A stretch of DNA of 64,000 nt from Oscillatoriales cyanobacterium USR001 (GCA_001698425.1 MBRE01000004.1:1-64000), one strand, 5' to 3'. Shown: positions 9,001-18,025, counted from the first letter of the stretch. Notes: generated from the letters alone by a model not told the origin. Numbers and translations are program-made.

Positions 9001-11338
9001 GGGAGAAATCTTTTAACTGGTAACGAATCTGTTTATCTAAAATGTTATTATTAATGGCATCAAGATGAGGCACGCGATCGCATTCCAATAAATAATGTAA
9101 ATAATCTTCCCGCAACGAGAGAATTACTTTCACAAAAGGTAAATTTAAACAGTCCCGTAAAAACTCATAAAAAAATTGTCTTTGCATTCTGGAAGTGCTG
9201 GCAAAGAAAAATTCTTCAAACTGATCGAAAATTAAAACAGTCAGCAAATTATTGTCAGCATTCTGCCGTAGCTGCTGGATAGTAAATGATAAAGATTGAA
9301 CGGTAGAAGAAGCCGGATATAAACTATGATTTTCTGCTTTTTCCTTTCTTTCTTCCTGACTTTCTGGCATTCCTTTTGCCCTCAATTTGTTTTTTTCTTC
9401 AGCTTCTCTGTGGGCAAGTGCTTTAGTTAAATGCCTTTCTAATTCCATTACCCAATCGGTGTAAATTTGCACAACAATGGGCAAAGTATCCCGCGCACCA
9501 AGACTAATATTTTTCAGTGCAGGTACTAATCCAGCATTGACTAAAGAACTTTTGCCGACACCACTTGGTCCATGAATAATTGTTAATTTATGGTCGTCTC
9601 TGCCAATTCTTTCTAGCAAGTTATTAATATCTTGCTGACGACAAGAAGCTGTCATTTCTTCGGCAATTGTTGCTGGATTTTCTATACAAGAAATTGCCGG
9701 GTTAATTGCCTGCCGTTGTGGTTGCAATTGACCAGCACCAATAAAAGCTCTGAAACCATATTGATACTCAATTGAACGTTGCTTTTTCTTAATCCGAAAA
9801 GCCTTGAGATATTCGGCTTGCTCAAAATATAGCGATCGCAATTCAGCCAAAATAGCAATGTAAAGTCTCGGTTCATATTTGGGCTTAGTTTGGGCAATTG
9901 CTAACTCTAAATAATGCAATGCCTGATGCCACTCTCCTAATTGTCTGAAACTTTGAGCTAACAGTAAAAGATATAAACTTCTATCAGATTGGGAACTAGA
10001 AATTAGGGAAGAATTATCTTTCCGAACTTCCAGATCTATTTTATTATTTTTATTTTCTTCCTGTTTCACTGCTTGATCTAAAATAGCCAAAGCTAACTCA
10101 GCTAACTGTTTAGCTCGATCCCATTTTAATTGTTGCAGCGCCACCTCAGCCAGAAATCCATAATCTTGAGCAAGTTGGTTGGGAGTACCATAGATAAAAT
10201 GCAATTGTAAGGAATTTTCGGCAAGAGATTGCAATTCTTCCCAAGCTTCTAAACCTTGAATTACCTCTCCTAAATGAGTCATTACTAACGCTACTAAATC
10301 AGGACGTTTTGCCCCTGCAAAGGCATTCCTAGATGCTGTCAAACTCATTCTTGCTTCCTGTAAGTGCTGGCGGTGAGCTACGGGATTTCTAGCAGCTTGA
10401 AGGCGTTGGCATAAGGCAATATGAAATAATACAATTCCTTGTCGTTCTAGTAATTGATTAATCGGAATTTTATTCTGGCGATCGAGAAGGTTTGAGTCTT
10501 TTATTACATCGTTAATTATCACTGCTTTTTCTCGGATTTCCTGTTCCCAAAATTTCAAGCTCTGCTGATAATTAATCAAGGCAATTTCTGGGCGATCGCT
10601 GATATAATAATCTCGACCGAGAACAAATTGTAAGCTGGCTTCAAGAGCAGGCTCTAAATTTTGCCCGCGATTTCCTAAATCTTTAATCGCTAATTCTAGT
10701 TCTCGCCGCCGCTGGGAACCAATTGTTAAAGTAATATTAGATTGTGTTTCCAGAAATATATCTTTAGTTTCAGCGATCGCTCTTTTTTGTTCTGTATTAA
10801 GTTTGCCGATCGAAAAAATAGCATCTGCTTGTTGTTGTAAGAAATTTATTAATTCACTATCGACCATTTCAAATTTAATCGTAGCCGCAGCCCAACTTTT
10901 AAAATCAGGAGCCAAGCGAATCATTTTCGCCGCAATATCATCTGTCACCCACAAAACAATGGGAAAAGGAAAATTTTTGCGAAATTCATCTCTAACTTGA
11001 TTGGTATACCTAAGTAAATCGTCAATTTCAACTACATTTTCCAGACCAAATACCATCAAAGCCGGAGTAGAATTTCCCTCTAATAATGCTAAAGATTTAG
11101 TTTTTACCAGTAAAGTAGTATAAAGTGTTTTGACGGATGTACTAAGCACAATATCTTGAGTTGGGACTGTTGATATTTCTCGAATTTTTTGCACCATTAA
11201 TAAGCGCAATTGTTCGTAATTGCAGCCAGCTAAAATCAGCGAAAACTGCCCTTGAGAAAGACTAATAGCTCGCACCAAAGTCTTAAGCGATCGCTCATTG
11301 TAGCTCACTGTTTTCTCTAGCTTAAGCAGATCCGTCAT
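6047..11338 (-). CDS. STAND-type NTPase with C-terminal 14-repeat WD40 region
   Basis: This is a 1763-residue signalling protein. Residues ~1-175 form a domain without a Walker motif but with a segment (RLAPDFKSWAAA) that also occurs in other large cyanobacterial WD40/TPR proteins. Residues ~190-530 are helical and TPR-like. A STAND/AAA NTPase follows with Walker A (GPSGVGKSS, ~588) and a Walker B-like LLTVLIFDQFEEF. A single hydrophobic helix lies at ~984-1006, then a short helical linker. From ~1099 to ~1735 I count 14 WD40 units (SFSPDG...DKTVKLW), enough for two seven-bladed propellers. The general STAND model is that the propeller senses a ligand and the NTPase switches. It lies 24 bp downstream of another P-loop ATPase gene, so the two are probably one operon. 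The N-terminus may be an adaptor or effector; its role is unknown. Confidence 0.88.
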   Translation of the reverse strand: MTDLLKLEKTVSYNERSLKTLVRAISLSQGQFSLILAGCNYEQLRLLMVQKIREISTVPTQDIVLSTSVKTLYTTLLVKTKSLALLEGNSTPALMVFGLENVVEIDDLLRYTNQVRDEFRKNFPFPIVLWVTDDIAAKMIRLAPDFKSWAAATIKFEMVDSELINFLQQQADAIFSIGKLNTEQKRAIAETKDIFLETQSNITLTIGSQRRRELELAIKDLGNRGQNLEPALEASLQFVLGRDYYISDRPEIALINYQQSLKFWEQEIREKAVIINDVIKDSNLLDRQNKIPINQLLERQGIVLFHIALCQRLQAARNPVAHRQHLQEARMSLTASRNAFAGAKRPDLVALVMTHLGEVIQGLEAWEELQSLAENSLQLHFIYGTPNQLAQDYGFLAEVALQQLKWDRAKQLAELALAILDQAVKQEENKNNKIDLEVRKDNSSLISSSQSDRSLYLLLLAQSFRQLGEWHQALHYLELAIAQTKPKYEPRLYIAILAELRSLYFEQAEYLKAFRIKKKQRSIEYQYGFRAFIGAGQLQPQRQAINPAISCIENPATIAEEMTASCRQQDINNLLERIGRDDHKLTIIHGPSGVGKSSLVNAGLVPALKNISLGARDTLPIVVQIYTDWVMELERHLTKALAHREAEEKNKLRAKGMPESQEERKEKAENHSLYPASSTVQSLSFTIQQLRQNADNNLLTVLIFDQFEEFFFASTSRMQRQFFYEFLRDCLNLPFVKVILSLREDYLHYLLECDRVPHLDAINNNILDKQIRYQLKDFSLEDTHAIIKHLTERAEFYLEPELIDAFVLDLADELEEVRPIELQVVGAQLQEEGIKTLKEYQQLGAYPKAELVKRSLDRVIADCGLENEDTAWKILFALTDERGVRHIKTKQELLSIFNPDLSITNIDILSKNRAKNNSNIDLILEILVGHGLLFMLREAPEDRYQLVHDYLVKPIRQRFGLEARLHRAEADKQISQVQLYHTNRRLKKLLILAIFGVLLLASSTVAAINFWRRAVVQKQVAMAQRQRADINTLTAASEALYLSNNKFDALMESLRAGKQWMEIKKTQETHTIKDTEILIAAALQQAVYSVKERNRFEGHGDVIWGLSFSPDGKTIASGSVDKTVKLWSHDGSLQATFKGHTDSITCVDFSPNSQILASGSLDKTIKIWRRDGKLLKTLIDTNNISSISFSPDGQMLASAGDKTVKIWKIDGTLLKTLLHQSPVNSVSFSKDGKIIASGSDDGTVKIWGIDGKLVANLRHHQGVGFSKVYSVNFSPDGEIIASAGDDKTVKLWNLKNILKFHNKQGKVNLKSQQFLIRILTEHSQLVFSISFSPDGQFIASSSADKTVKIWRIAKVLNAKNSAKSSNIKTEINLIRVLAGHGDKVTQVSWSPDSKTLASSSYDKTVRLWRIDDLPLKTLEGHKDRVQCVIFSPDGQIIASASADKTIKLWSRSGVLLQTLTGHQERVSSLSFSPDGKFLVSGSYDNSVKLWRLKKGEKIQKVLPNSSLLSNRQLIVNPAIFASVILTLNGHKDDVMSVSFSPDGQIIASASKDKTIKLWSPNGKLIKTLIGHTGWVTSVSFSPDGEMLASVSDDGTVKLWSRMGKILRSFYAHNNFVLGVNFSPDGKLMATASYDNTVKLWHLDGTLVTTLLKGSSDSVTSVSFSPDGLLIASGSYDNHVKIWSRNGTLLKTLMGHRKSVMSVSFSQDGKILASGSRDKTVILWNLDLDDLLVRSCDWVSDYLKTNPNVNDRDRDLCEGIKTNS

Positions 11339-11362
11339 AGTTTTTACCTACTTTTGTAAAGT

Positions 11363-12700
11363 TTAACCTGAAACTCCAATAGATTGCTGCCACATTTTAT
11401 AATTCTTAGTCTCCGCTAACACTGGATTAATCCCAAACCAACGTCCATCCCGATCGCGATATTCAAAAACAAACATACTTCGTAATAAAGTTTGACATTC
11501 CTCTTCCCCTGTCACATTTTGTCTTTGTACTACTTGAAAAAGTAATTGCCATTCTTGCTCAGCGATCGCAGAAAGCAAATCATCCCGATATTCTTGGATC
11601 ACATTTTCTAAACATTCTCGCGAAAAAGGTGGATCTTCTTGCTGCAAACAACTATACAATAAAACCAGTAAATTGCGAACATGACCACCGCTCACTCGGC
11701 AAAGTCGATCCAATGTTTCAGGACTATCAAATACCTGAGAAATTAAAATACTGCGATCGCTCGGATTGAAAGTAGGAAACGCTCTAGCTAATACCAACTG
11801 TCGCAATAACGCCATCCCCTCATCGTGATCCATACCTGAACGCACTTGCACCGGCACCATCGGCAATACTTTAGGTTTAATACCAAAACGATTGGACATT
11901 CTACCAAAATCATTCGAGAAAATTAAAGTTAAAGGAATCGTATAAACAACATGACAATTTAACTTTCTCAACTGTTCTCCTCGATCGACAAACAAATATT
12001 CCGGTTGCGTGCGTCCCGACGCTTTTAAACTATCATCCAGTCGATCAAGATTATCAATAATTACCACCAGCCCCTTGTATCCTTTATATTTAATTTCCTG
12101 AGTAGCACGTCCGATCAACTCTTCATTAATAGCCTGTAAAATGCTATTAGTACGCGGCTCTAAATATTGCCGTAACTGAGAACGAAGTTTAGGAGAATCC
12201 TTAGTTTTAGCAGTGATTTTAGCAATCCCCACAGATAACTCCGCCGTCCCAGAAAGCTCAATAGGAGTTTGCAAGAAATCCGCCACTTCTGCAAACAAAT
12301 TTTGGAAATATCCATGCTTGAGTTTAATATTCGCAGATTCCAGACTTTCACTAACTTGACGAGCAATACTCAACAAAATATCACTAATATCCACATCTCC
12401 CATATCCAAGTCTTGAGAAGATTGGAAATAAACAACATAAAAACCCTCTTCTTCTAATTCAGCCTTCAATCTAAATAATTCAGTAGATTTGCCACAACCA
12501 ATATGTCCCGTAAAAAGTTGGCAAGTTGGTTCATTAGGAGAGATTCGGGTAATAGTTCTCTGCAAAGATTCAATAATCTTGCCACCTCGTACTGTAGCAA
12601 AATCAATGTAGTATTGAGAATCTTCAGGATTACCCATAACTAAAGTTTTACTAGGGTTACAGGCTTGATAAAATTTGCCTAAGTCGAGTGTTGCAATCAC
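11363..12700 (-). CDS. P-loop (AAA/STAND-like) ATPase
   Basis: The 445-residue soluble protein has Walker A GHIGCGKST near residue 64 and Walker B LVVIIDNLDRL near residue 210, followed by a winged-helix-like C-terminal part. The overall pattern is that of ORC/STAND-like P-loop ATPases. It is the first gene of a minus-strand pair; the giant WD40/STAND gene begins 24 bp after its stop. The N-terminal ~60 residues include a segment (YIDFATVRGGKIIESLQ) typical of cyanobacterial proteins of this class. I infer that the two ATPases act together, for example one as sensor and one as switch, but nothing in the sequence names a substrate. The ATG starts directly at the conserved N-terminus; no signal peptide is present. 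Confidence 0.8.
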   Translation of the reverse strand: MIATLDLGKFYQACNPSKTLVMGNPEDSQYYIDFATVRGGKIIESLQRTITRISPNEPTCQLFTGHIGCGKSTELFRLKAELEEEGFYVVYFQSSQDLDMGDVDISDILLSIARQVSESLESANIKLKHGYFQNLFAEVADFLQTPIELSGTAELSVGIAKITAKTKDSPKLRSQLRQYLEPRTNSILQAINEELIGRATQEIKYKGYKGLVVIIDNLDRLDDSLKASGRTQPEYLFVDRGEQLRKLNCHVVYTIPLTLIFSNDFGRMSNRFGIKPKVLPMVPVQVRSGMDHDEGMALLRQLVLARAFPTFNPSDRSILISQVFDSPETLDRLCRVSGGHVRNLLVLLYSCLQQEDPPFSRECLENVIQEYRDDLLSAIAEQEWQLLFQVVQRQNVTGEEECQTLLRSMFVFEYRDRDGRWFGINPVLAETKNYKMWQQSIGVSG

Positions 12701-13058
12701 GATTCTGTATTAACCAAAAGTCAGCATAAATTTCAAGATTTATTTTACTTCGATCGAGAGTATTTTAGACTGTGGGGTGAATCCCTAGATTGGTCAACCT
12801 ACACTATTTTTCACTCAAAACCCTAAATATTCTCTCCGAATGCTTCGCCCAGATCCCTAAAATATTCTTAACTAAAATGTATTGATTTATAACTTACCCA
12901 AAAGTAGTTGTCATGCCGCCGTCTCGATGGTATCCTTGCGCCCGAAAGCAAACAGACTTTGAGCGTAAGTCAAAATTGCTTACAGTTTTATAGCTAGAAA
13001 ACACGCCTTAAGCGTTAAACTATTAACCATCAACCATTACTCAGTTGTTATAACCTAG
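12701..13058. other. Intergenic region between divergent ATPase gene and ftsQ
   Basis: These 358 bp separate two divergent genes and must hold both promoters. I see no RNA gene, repeat or convincing hexamer pair. It is AT-rich near both gene starts and contains no open frame that looks coding. Confidence 0.5.
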
Positions 13059-13916
13059 ATGGCTAGTTTTGCATCAGTTTCTCAAACAGAATTAGGGCGC
13101 AGGCGTAACCAGTTGCGCCGCCAAAGACGCTTAAAATTGGTTCAGGGAATTTGGCAAACACTGGCTGTCAGCAGCCTCGCTGGAGGTTTGCTGTGGGGTT
13201 TATCTCAGCCTATTTGGTTGATTACTAAACCCGAACAAGTTAAAGTTGAAGGCAATCAGTGGCTTTCTGACCGTGCAGTAATGAATGCGCTACCGCTATC
13301 TTATCCCCAGTCCGTGTGGGGCATCCAGCCTCAAACTCTAGCCCAAAAACTAGAGTCGACAGGACCGATCGCCAAAGCCAAAGTAATTCGCCATTTATTT
13401 CCCCCATCTTTGACAATAGAAATAGAAGAACGTTTGCCAGTCGCGATCGCGCAACCAGGGGCCCAAAGCACACGCCCACAGGGAACTCAGGCAACTGGCT
13501 GGATCGATGCTAAAGGGGGCTGGATGTCCTTAGAGAGCTATACTGCTGATAAGCGATCGCGCACCACCTCGATCGGCAACACCCTATCAGGAGACAGACT
13601 TCAACACTCAATGCCTACACTCAAAGTCATTGGTCGTTTTGAAATCTATCGCAACTCTTGGCCGCAATTTTACTCCGTACTCAGTCGCAGTGCCGTAAAA
13701 GTCTTTGAAGTTGACTGGCAAAATCCGGGAAACTTAATCCTGAAAACAGAATTAGGTACCGTACATTTAGGACCCTACAGTTCCCGAATGGCCGAACAAC
13801 TAACCATCCTAGACAAAATGCGCCAATTACCAAAACAACTCGATATCAGTCAAATTGCTTACATCGATCTGAAAAATCCGGCCTCCCCAATGATTCATAT
13901 TCCAGAGCAAAAATAG
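13059..13916 (+). CDS. ftsQ: Cell division protein FtsQ
   Basis: The 285-residue bitopic division protein bridges early cytoplasmic and late periplasmic divisome components. A basic N-terminal tail ([11 protein letters not shown]) is followed by one membrane helix at ~30-50 and then a POTRA domain ([18 protein letters not shown]). The FtsQ/DivIB region comes next ([16 protein letters not shown]). It lies 44 bp upstream of ftsZ on the same strand, the usual order in cyanobacteria. murC/murB are not seen upstream in this window; instead a divergent ATPase gene is present. The ATG at 13059 gives a tail of ordinary length for the family. Confidence 0.93.
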   Translation: MASFASVSQTELGRRRNQLRRQRRLKLVQGIWQTLAVSSLAGGLLWGLSQPIWLITKPEQVKVEGNQWLSDRAVMNALPLSYPQSVWGIQPQTLAQKLESTGPIAKAKVIRHLFPPSLTIEIEERLPVAIAQPGAQSTRPQGTQATGWIDAKGGWMSLESYTADKRSRTTSIGNTLSGDRLQHSMPTLKVIGRFEIYRNSWPQFYSVLSRSAVKVFEVDWQNPGNLILKTELGTVHLGPYSSRMAEQLTILDKMRQLPKQLDISQIAYIDLKNPASPMIHIPEQK

Positions 13917-13960
13917 CAGTAGATGTTAAGATTAAAGCCAATTTTCATTTTGCGTGCTAT

Positions 13961-15226
13961 ATGACTCTTAATAATAGACAGGGGTCTGGCCAAGACAGTA
14001 CCCATTCAGAAGAAGAAGCGAATTTTACTGTAAAAGTAGATACCGCTAATCCCTTTGGACGCAAGTCTGGGATATATTTAGGAGACCCTAATATCGATAC
14101 TAAAGCCATGCCCCGTGAAGACTCTAGGAGTGGCGATATTGTGCCAAGTACAGCAGCAAGAATTAAAGTAATTGGCGTAGGCGGGGGTGGAAACAATGCC
14201 GTTAACCGCATGATCGCCAGTGAAGTTGCAGGTGTCGAATTTTGGACGCTGAACACAGATGCCCAAGCTCTGGCTCTGTCTAATGCCAAACAACGCCTGC
14301 AAGTAGGACAAAAGTTAACTCGTGGTTTGGGCGCGGGCGGCAATCCTGCCATTGGCCAAAAAGCGGCTGAGGAATCTCGCGACGAGATTATCAATGCTCT
14401 AAGCAATTCCGATCTGGTCTTCATCACCGCAGGCATGGGTGGCGGCACCGGTACCGGTGCCGCTCCAATAGTGGCTCAGGTGGCGAAGGAAATGGGAGCG
14501 CTGACTGTAGGTGTAGTGACGCGACCTTTTACTTTTGAGGGTCGCCGTCGCATTGGTCAAGCCGATCAGGGCATTGCAGCTTTGCAACACTGTGTAGATA
14601 CGCTAATCGTGATCCCCAATGATAAGCTACTGTCGGTGATTTCAGAACAAATGCCCGTACAAGAAGCTTTCCGCGTGGCGGATGATATTCTGCGACAAGG
14701 GGTTCAAGGCATCTCTGACATTATTACGATTCCCGGTTTGGTCAATGTTGACTTTGCCGATGTACGTGCGGTAATGGCGGATGCTGGCTCTGCCCTGATG
14801 GGCATTGGTGTTGGATCTGGCAAGTCGCGGGCCCGTGAAGCAGCGATGCAGGCAATTTCTTCGCCTTTGTTGGAGGCTTCATCAATTGATGGCGCTAGTG
14901 GTGTGGTGTTTAACATTACTGGCGGTTCTGATATGACGCTCCATGAGGTGAATGCAGCGGCGGAAACGATTTATGAGGTAGTCGATCCTAATGCCAATAT
15001 TATTTTTGGCGCGGTGATCGATGACCGACTTCAGGGGGAAATTAAGATTACGGTGATCGCTACTGGTTTTTCTGGTGAGGTGTTGTCCGTGCCGGCAGTT
15101 AAGGAGGTTAAGCGACGGGTTAATTCTCCTGCGGCTGCGGCTGTGGCTGCGACACCCGATCCCAAAACTCAGCAGGGAGGCTTGGATATTCCTGAGTTCT
15201 TGCGGGGCCGGCGACCACCAAAGTAG
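13961..15226 (+). CDS. ftsZ: Cell division protein FtsZ
   Basis: This is the tubulin-like GTPase that forms the Z ring. The protein has 421 residues. An N-terminal extension of ~65 residues, typical of cyanobacterial FtsZ, precedes the GTPase core ([17 protein letters not shown]). The tubulin signature GGGTGTG lies near residue 160, and the T7/synergy region near residue 265 ([11 protein letters not shown]). A short variable linker leads to a C-terminal peptide ([10 protein letters not shown]) that is the docking tail for FtsZ partners. It follows ftsQ by 44 bp and is followed by a palindromic TTAACTG repeat that may terminate the transcript. The ATG comes just after an AT-rich stretch; the start is conventional, though extension length varies in the family. 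Confidence 0.97.
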   Translation: MTLNNRQGSGQDSTHSEEEANFTVKVDTANPFGRKSGIYLGDPNIDTKAMPREDSRSGDIVPSTAARIKVIGVGGGGNNAVNRMIASEVAGVEFWTLNTDAQALALSNAKQRLQVGQKLTRGLGAGGNPAIGQKAAEESRDEIINALSNSDLVFITAGMGGGTGTGAAPIVAQVAKEMGALTVGVVTRPFTFEGRRRIGQADQGIAALQHCVDTLIVIPNDKLLSVISEQMPVQEAFRVADDILRQGVQGISDIITIPGLVNVDFADVRAVMADAGSALMGIGVGSGKSRAREAAMQAISSPLLEASSIDGASGVVFNITGGSDMTLHEVNAAAETIYEVVDPNANIIFGAVIDDRLQGEIKITVIATGFSGEVLSVPAVKEVKRRVNSPAAAAVAATPDPKTQQGGLDIPEFLRGRRPPK

Positions 15227-15237
15227 GGTTTGTTATT

Positions 15238-15281
15238 GGTTAACAGTTAACTGTTATTAGTTAACTGTTAACTGTTAACTT
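15238..15281. repeat. TTAACTG/TTAACAG palindromic heptamer tract after ftsZ
   Basis: Self-complementary heptamers (GTTAACAG, GTTAACTG) begin 12 bp after the ftsZ stop and end in AACTTTTCTC. It can fold as a hairpin and may act as a transcript end. It is the same repeat type as at 6023 and 36255. Confidence 0.7.
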
Positions 15282-15341
15282 TTCTCACTTATTAATACTT
15301 GGCTCTGTTCTGGAATCAGGAACAGATATTTGGAAAAAGTT

Positions 15342-15932
15342 ATGAATACAACAACAAATACTTTACCTCCTCCCCTCAAATTGAAAATCGATCTTAGTGA
15401 GGATCAGTATTTTCATCTGTGTCAAAATAACCGCGATTTAAGATTTGAGCGGACAGCTAAAGGAGAATTACTAATTATGCCACCTACAGGCAGTGTGACT
15501 GGCAACCGTAACTTCGATCTTGCTGTTGAGCTAGGAATCTGGAACAAACAAACTAAATTAGGTAAAGGTTTCGATTCGTCCAGCGGTTTCACATTGCCCA
15601 ACGGCGCGGAACGCTCTCCTGATGTATCTTGGATTAAACAAGAGCGTTGGGACGCTTTAACTCCAGAACAACAACAGAAATTTGCGCCTATTTGTCCTGA
15701 TTTTGTCGTTGAATTACGCTCTGCTACCGATTCTTTAAAAGAATTGCGAGAAAAAATGCAAGAATACATCGACAATGGTGCGAGATTGGGTTGGTTAATT
15801 GACCGAAAAAGTCAGCGGGTAGAAATTTATCGCCCAAATCAAGATGTAGAAATACTGGAAAATCCTGCGACTCTTTCTGGTGAAGATGTGCTACCTGGTT
15901 TTGTTTTGGATCTCAAACCAATTATGTCTTAA
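15342..15932 (+). CDS. Uma2 family (DUF820) restriction-endonuclease-fold protein
   Basis: The protein has 196 residues from the ATG; a TTG 12 bases upstream is in frame but less likely. It has the PD-(D/E)XK-like core of the Uma2 family: SPDVSWIKQERW followed by FVVELRSATDS, with the acidic residue and E-x-R/K pattern, and then LGWLIDRKSQRVEIYRP. Such genes are abundant in cyanobacterial genomes. They are often assumed to be nucleases of mobile or defence origin, but their biological role is unproved. It stands alone after ftsZ and is followed by an ACCAATT heptamer tract. A second member occurs at 40828-41484 on the other strand. Confidence 0.85.
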   Translation: MNTTTNTLPPPLKLKIDLSEDQYFHLCQNNRDLRFERTAKGELLIMPPTGSVTGNRNFDLAVELGIWNKQTKLGKGFDSSSGFTLPNGAERSPDVSWIKQERWDALTPEQQQKFAPICPDFVVELRSATDSLKELREKMQEYIDNGARLGWLIDRKSQRVEIYRPNQDVEILENPATLSGEDVLPGFVLDLKPIMS

Positions 15933-15972
15933 ACGATGCTACAGCGATTCTGGAGTAAGTGAAGTACGCACC

Positions 15973-16022
15973 TACCAATTACCAATTACCAATTACCAAT
16001 TACCAATTACCAATTATCAATT
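15973..16022. repeat. ACCAATT heptamer tandem repeat
   Basis: Seven consecutive units of (T)ACCAATT, the last one altered to ATCAATT. The tract lies between convergent Uma2 and pgsA genes and supplies the pgsA stop codon (TGA on the minus strand at 16017-16019), so the last residues of PgsA are encoded by repeat DNA. Confidence 0.9.
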
Positions 16023-16544
16023 AGTATCCGTAGTTTCTATTGACTTGGACGGCCACAAGTAAATTGCGCCAGAAATCAAAGTTAGGATAACAGAAATCCA
16101 GAAAGTAACTAAAGAGGGAATTGTCCAGAAATCAGATAAAGGTGCAATTAAAAGTGCGATCGCAATTATCTGACTAACTGTTTTCAACTTACCCCAAATA
16201 TTCGCCCCAGAAATCGCAGTTTTGTTCACTCGCCATCCGGCAATAGTTAACTCCCGTGCTAAAATTAAAAATACTCCCCACGCCGGAACTTTGTTAATTT
16301 CAATTAATGCCAATAAAGGTGCAAGTACCAGTAATTTATCTACTAAAGGATCTAAGAATTTACCTAAATCAGTGATTTGATTTAGCTTTCTTGCTAAGTA
16401 GCCATCCAGCCAATCTGTCCCCGCCGCAACTAGAAAAATTACTAAGCAAATCCAGCGATTTTGCATGGTTGGTTGCTGCAAACCATAGAGGAGAAATGGA
16501 ACTCCTAGCAAACGAGAAAACGTAATTAAATTAGGTAAATTCAT
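16017..16544 (-). CDS. pgsA: CDP-diacylglycerol--glycerol-3-phosphate 3-phosphatidyltransferase
   Basis: The enzyme makes phosphatidylglycerol phosphate, the precursor of phosphatidylglycerol, a lipid needed in thylakoids. The CDP-alcohol phosphotransferase signature D-x2-DG-x2-AR-x8-G-x3-D-x3-D is complete (DWLDGYLAR, then GKFLDPLVD). Four to five hydrophobic helices are visible. I chose the ATG at 16544 (MNLPNLITFSRLLG), which begins exactly where family members begin and gives 175 residues. An upstream in-frame start at 16634 would add 30 unrelated residues and overlap the preceding gene. The stop lies within a heptamer tract. It is the last gene of a minus-strand run starting near 20.6 kb. 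Confidence 0.92.
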   Translation of the reverse strand: MNLPNLITFSRLLGVPFLLYGLQQPTMQNRWICLVIFLVAAGTDWLDGYLARKLNQITDLGKFLDPLVDKLLVLAPLLALIEINKVPAWGVFLILARELTIAGWRVNKTAISGANIWGKLKTVSQIIAIALLIAPLSDFWTIPSLVTFWISVILTLISGAIYLWPSKSIETTDTN

Positions 16545-16590
16545 AATTTTTGTACAGTAACATATCCACCAGCGCGATCGCGCTTTTAGG

Positions 16591-17283
16591 TTATTGTAGT
16601 TGATTGAAATAGGGAGATACTTTGCGATCAACATTTGATGTTAAAAATGCTCCACTGATGCTAAGTGCACACCAAGGGATGTGGGCGTATTGAGCGCACT
16701 CAAACCAAGTAAACGCAAAAATTAGATACCCGATCGCGACTACCTCCATACCGTGAAACGACAATTTAATGGCTAAATAGATATAATATCCCCATAAAAA
16801 GGCGTAAGATATCAGTCCCAAAATGCCGATTGATAAGGTTGTATCAAGTATTAAGTTATGGGCTTTGTAAGTAGGTATTTCCCTTGTGCTAACTTGTCCG
16901 TTTATGGTAATGTAGTCATAGGTAAACTGGTCTAATTTGACAACTATTGGAATTTTTTTAGGGTTTCTGATGTAGGGGTAAACAAAATCCCAAACTGTAT
17001 CCTGCTGAGAACCGCCTAAAATCGTTTGGCGATAGGCATCTAATAGATTCTCTAGAGTCCGCGTTCCCCCTCGTGGCAACTGTGTAACTTTATAGGGATA
17101 CAAAGTTGTTTTGTTAGTTATCACCTCATTTCCTATTGTAGTAATCGATTTAGATTCTGGGATATATAAATCTCGCGCTCCTTTTTTATCAAAACTAAGC
17201 TGGAATCCCATAGCCGCTTGACTACTAAGCGCCACTAGAAAAGGTGTTACCCAAAGTATTACTATCGTCTTTATACTTGCCAT
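16591..17283 (-). CDS. O-antigen-ligase-like C-terminal fragment, membrane protein
   Basis: The protein has 230 residues. An N-terminal hydrophobic segment (residues ~5-25) precedes a polar region of ~110 residues. Next comes AHNLILDTTLSIGILGLI with two further hydrophobic helices. The H-N-x-x-L-D ... G-I-L-G pattern is the hallmark of the large periplasmic loop and following helix in O-antigen ligase/polymerase (Wzy_C) proteins. Full-length members have about 400 or more residues and 10-12 helices; here the first half is absent. It may be a truncated remnant, or a small derivative still expressed. It lies 46 bp upstream of pgsA and 70 bp downstream of the five-paralog array. The function is not assignable with confidence. 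Confidence 0.55.
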   Translation of the reverse strand: MASIKTIVILWVTPFLVALSSQAAMGFQLSFDKKGARDLYIPESKSITTIGNEVITNKTTLYPYKVTQLPRGGTRTLENLLDAYRQTILGGSQQDTVWDFVYPYIRNPKKIPIVVKLDQFTYDYITINGQVSTREIPTYKAHNLILDTTLSIGILGLISYAFLWGYYIYLAIKLSFHGMEVVAIGYLIFAFTWFECAQYAHIPWCALSISGAFLTSNVDRKVSPYFNQLQ

Positions 17284-17353
17284 TATTTCTACCTATTTTA
17301 TTGATGGTTGATATTTCTATTGTTTAGTAACTAGATTTAGCTGGCAATGATTA

Positions 17354-17959
17354 TTATCCCTCATATTTTGGGGGATTTGCTAAACAAAAACTCACCCAAG
17401 AGGTAAATATTTTTCCTATCCAAGCTTCCTCTAAGGAGTTAGGGGGCTTTGATTTTTCATAAATTTTCGCTTGAAAATGATTTACTTCATACTTAAATCT
17501 AATAGAATAATTACCCATTTCTATTAGAAAACAACCCCATTCCTCTGACGAGCTGAAAGGTATGAGTATTTGCAAATCTTGGCACTGTTTATTTCTATTA
17601 TGATATTTTCGTGTCCAAAAAATCCGTCCTTGCTGAGAATATGTTAAATACTTTCCTGGTCTAATTAAGAAAAAATCAGAGGCGGTAGCCCACGAAACCT
17701 GATCGCTCTGATAACCTATCATCAAATTTTGACCACTTGGTGCTATGAGTTCTGGAAAAAATGAGCTTGATAACATAAAACGATAAAAAATTGAGGTATT
17801 ATTGGTAATGCGGAAACTGAATGGAACTGATGTATACCCCTCGGGCTGAGATTTTTTAACTGGGATAATCACTCGCTCAGGCATCAGAAGTTCAAAGCGG
17901 ATGCCATCCACTTCAACAGCATTGGTGTCATTTGATTCTCCAGGAGTCATATTAGACAT
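17354..17959 (-). CDS. Tandem paralog 5 (VEVDGIRFE family), unknown function
   Basis: This 201-residue soluble protein is the last copy of five homologous neighbours. The conserved layout is visible: VEVDGIRFELLMPERV at ~15-30, then FSFRITNNTSIFYRFM. A middle segment (SDFFLIRPGKYLTYSQQGRIFW) and a C-terminal IGKIFTSWVSFCLANPP follow. The pattern of alternating hydrophobic residues and the RITNNT turn suggest a beta-sandwich fold (inference). No membrane helix, signal peptide or catalytic motif is seen. This copy is the most divergent: the GDGG-W motif of the others is lost. Start could be the ATG at 17959 or the in-frame ATG at 17950, which matches the N-M-T start of sister genes. I do not recognise the family. 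Confidence 0.75.
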   Translation of the reverse strand: MSNMTPGESNDTNAVEVDGIRFELLMPERVIIPVKKSQPEGYTSVPFSFRITNNTSIFYRFMLSSSFFPELIAPSGQNLMIGYQSDQVSWATASDFFLIRPGKYLTYSQQGRIFWTRKYHNRNKQCQDLQILIPFSSSEEWGCFLIEMGNYSIRFKYEVNHFQAKIYEKSKPPNSLEEAWIGKIFTSWVSFCLANPPKYEG

Positions 17960-18025
17960 AAGGATGGTGGCGTATAATAACGGATTGGGCGCGTTTGAAC
18001 GGGAAAATTGTGCAACTGAGCAAAT

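Noticed and set aside
12890-13058. Possible tRNA or small RNA upstream of ftsQ
   Set aside because: I found no cloverleaf, no GGTTCGA-type T-loop and no terminator.
15970-16022. CRISPR-like array at the ACCAATT repeats (and other heptamer tracts)
   Set aside because: The units are 7 bp with no spacers, so these are simple tandem repeats, not CRISPR.
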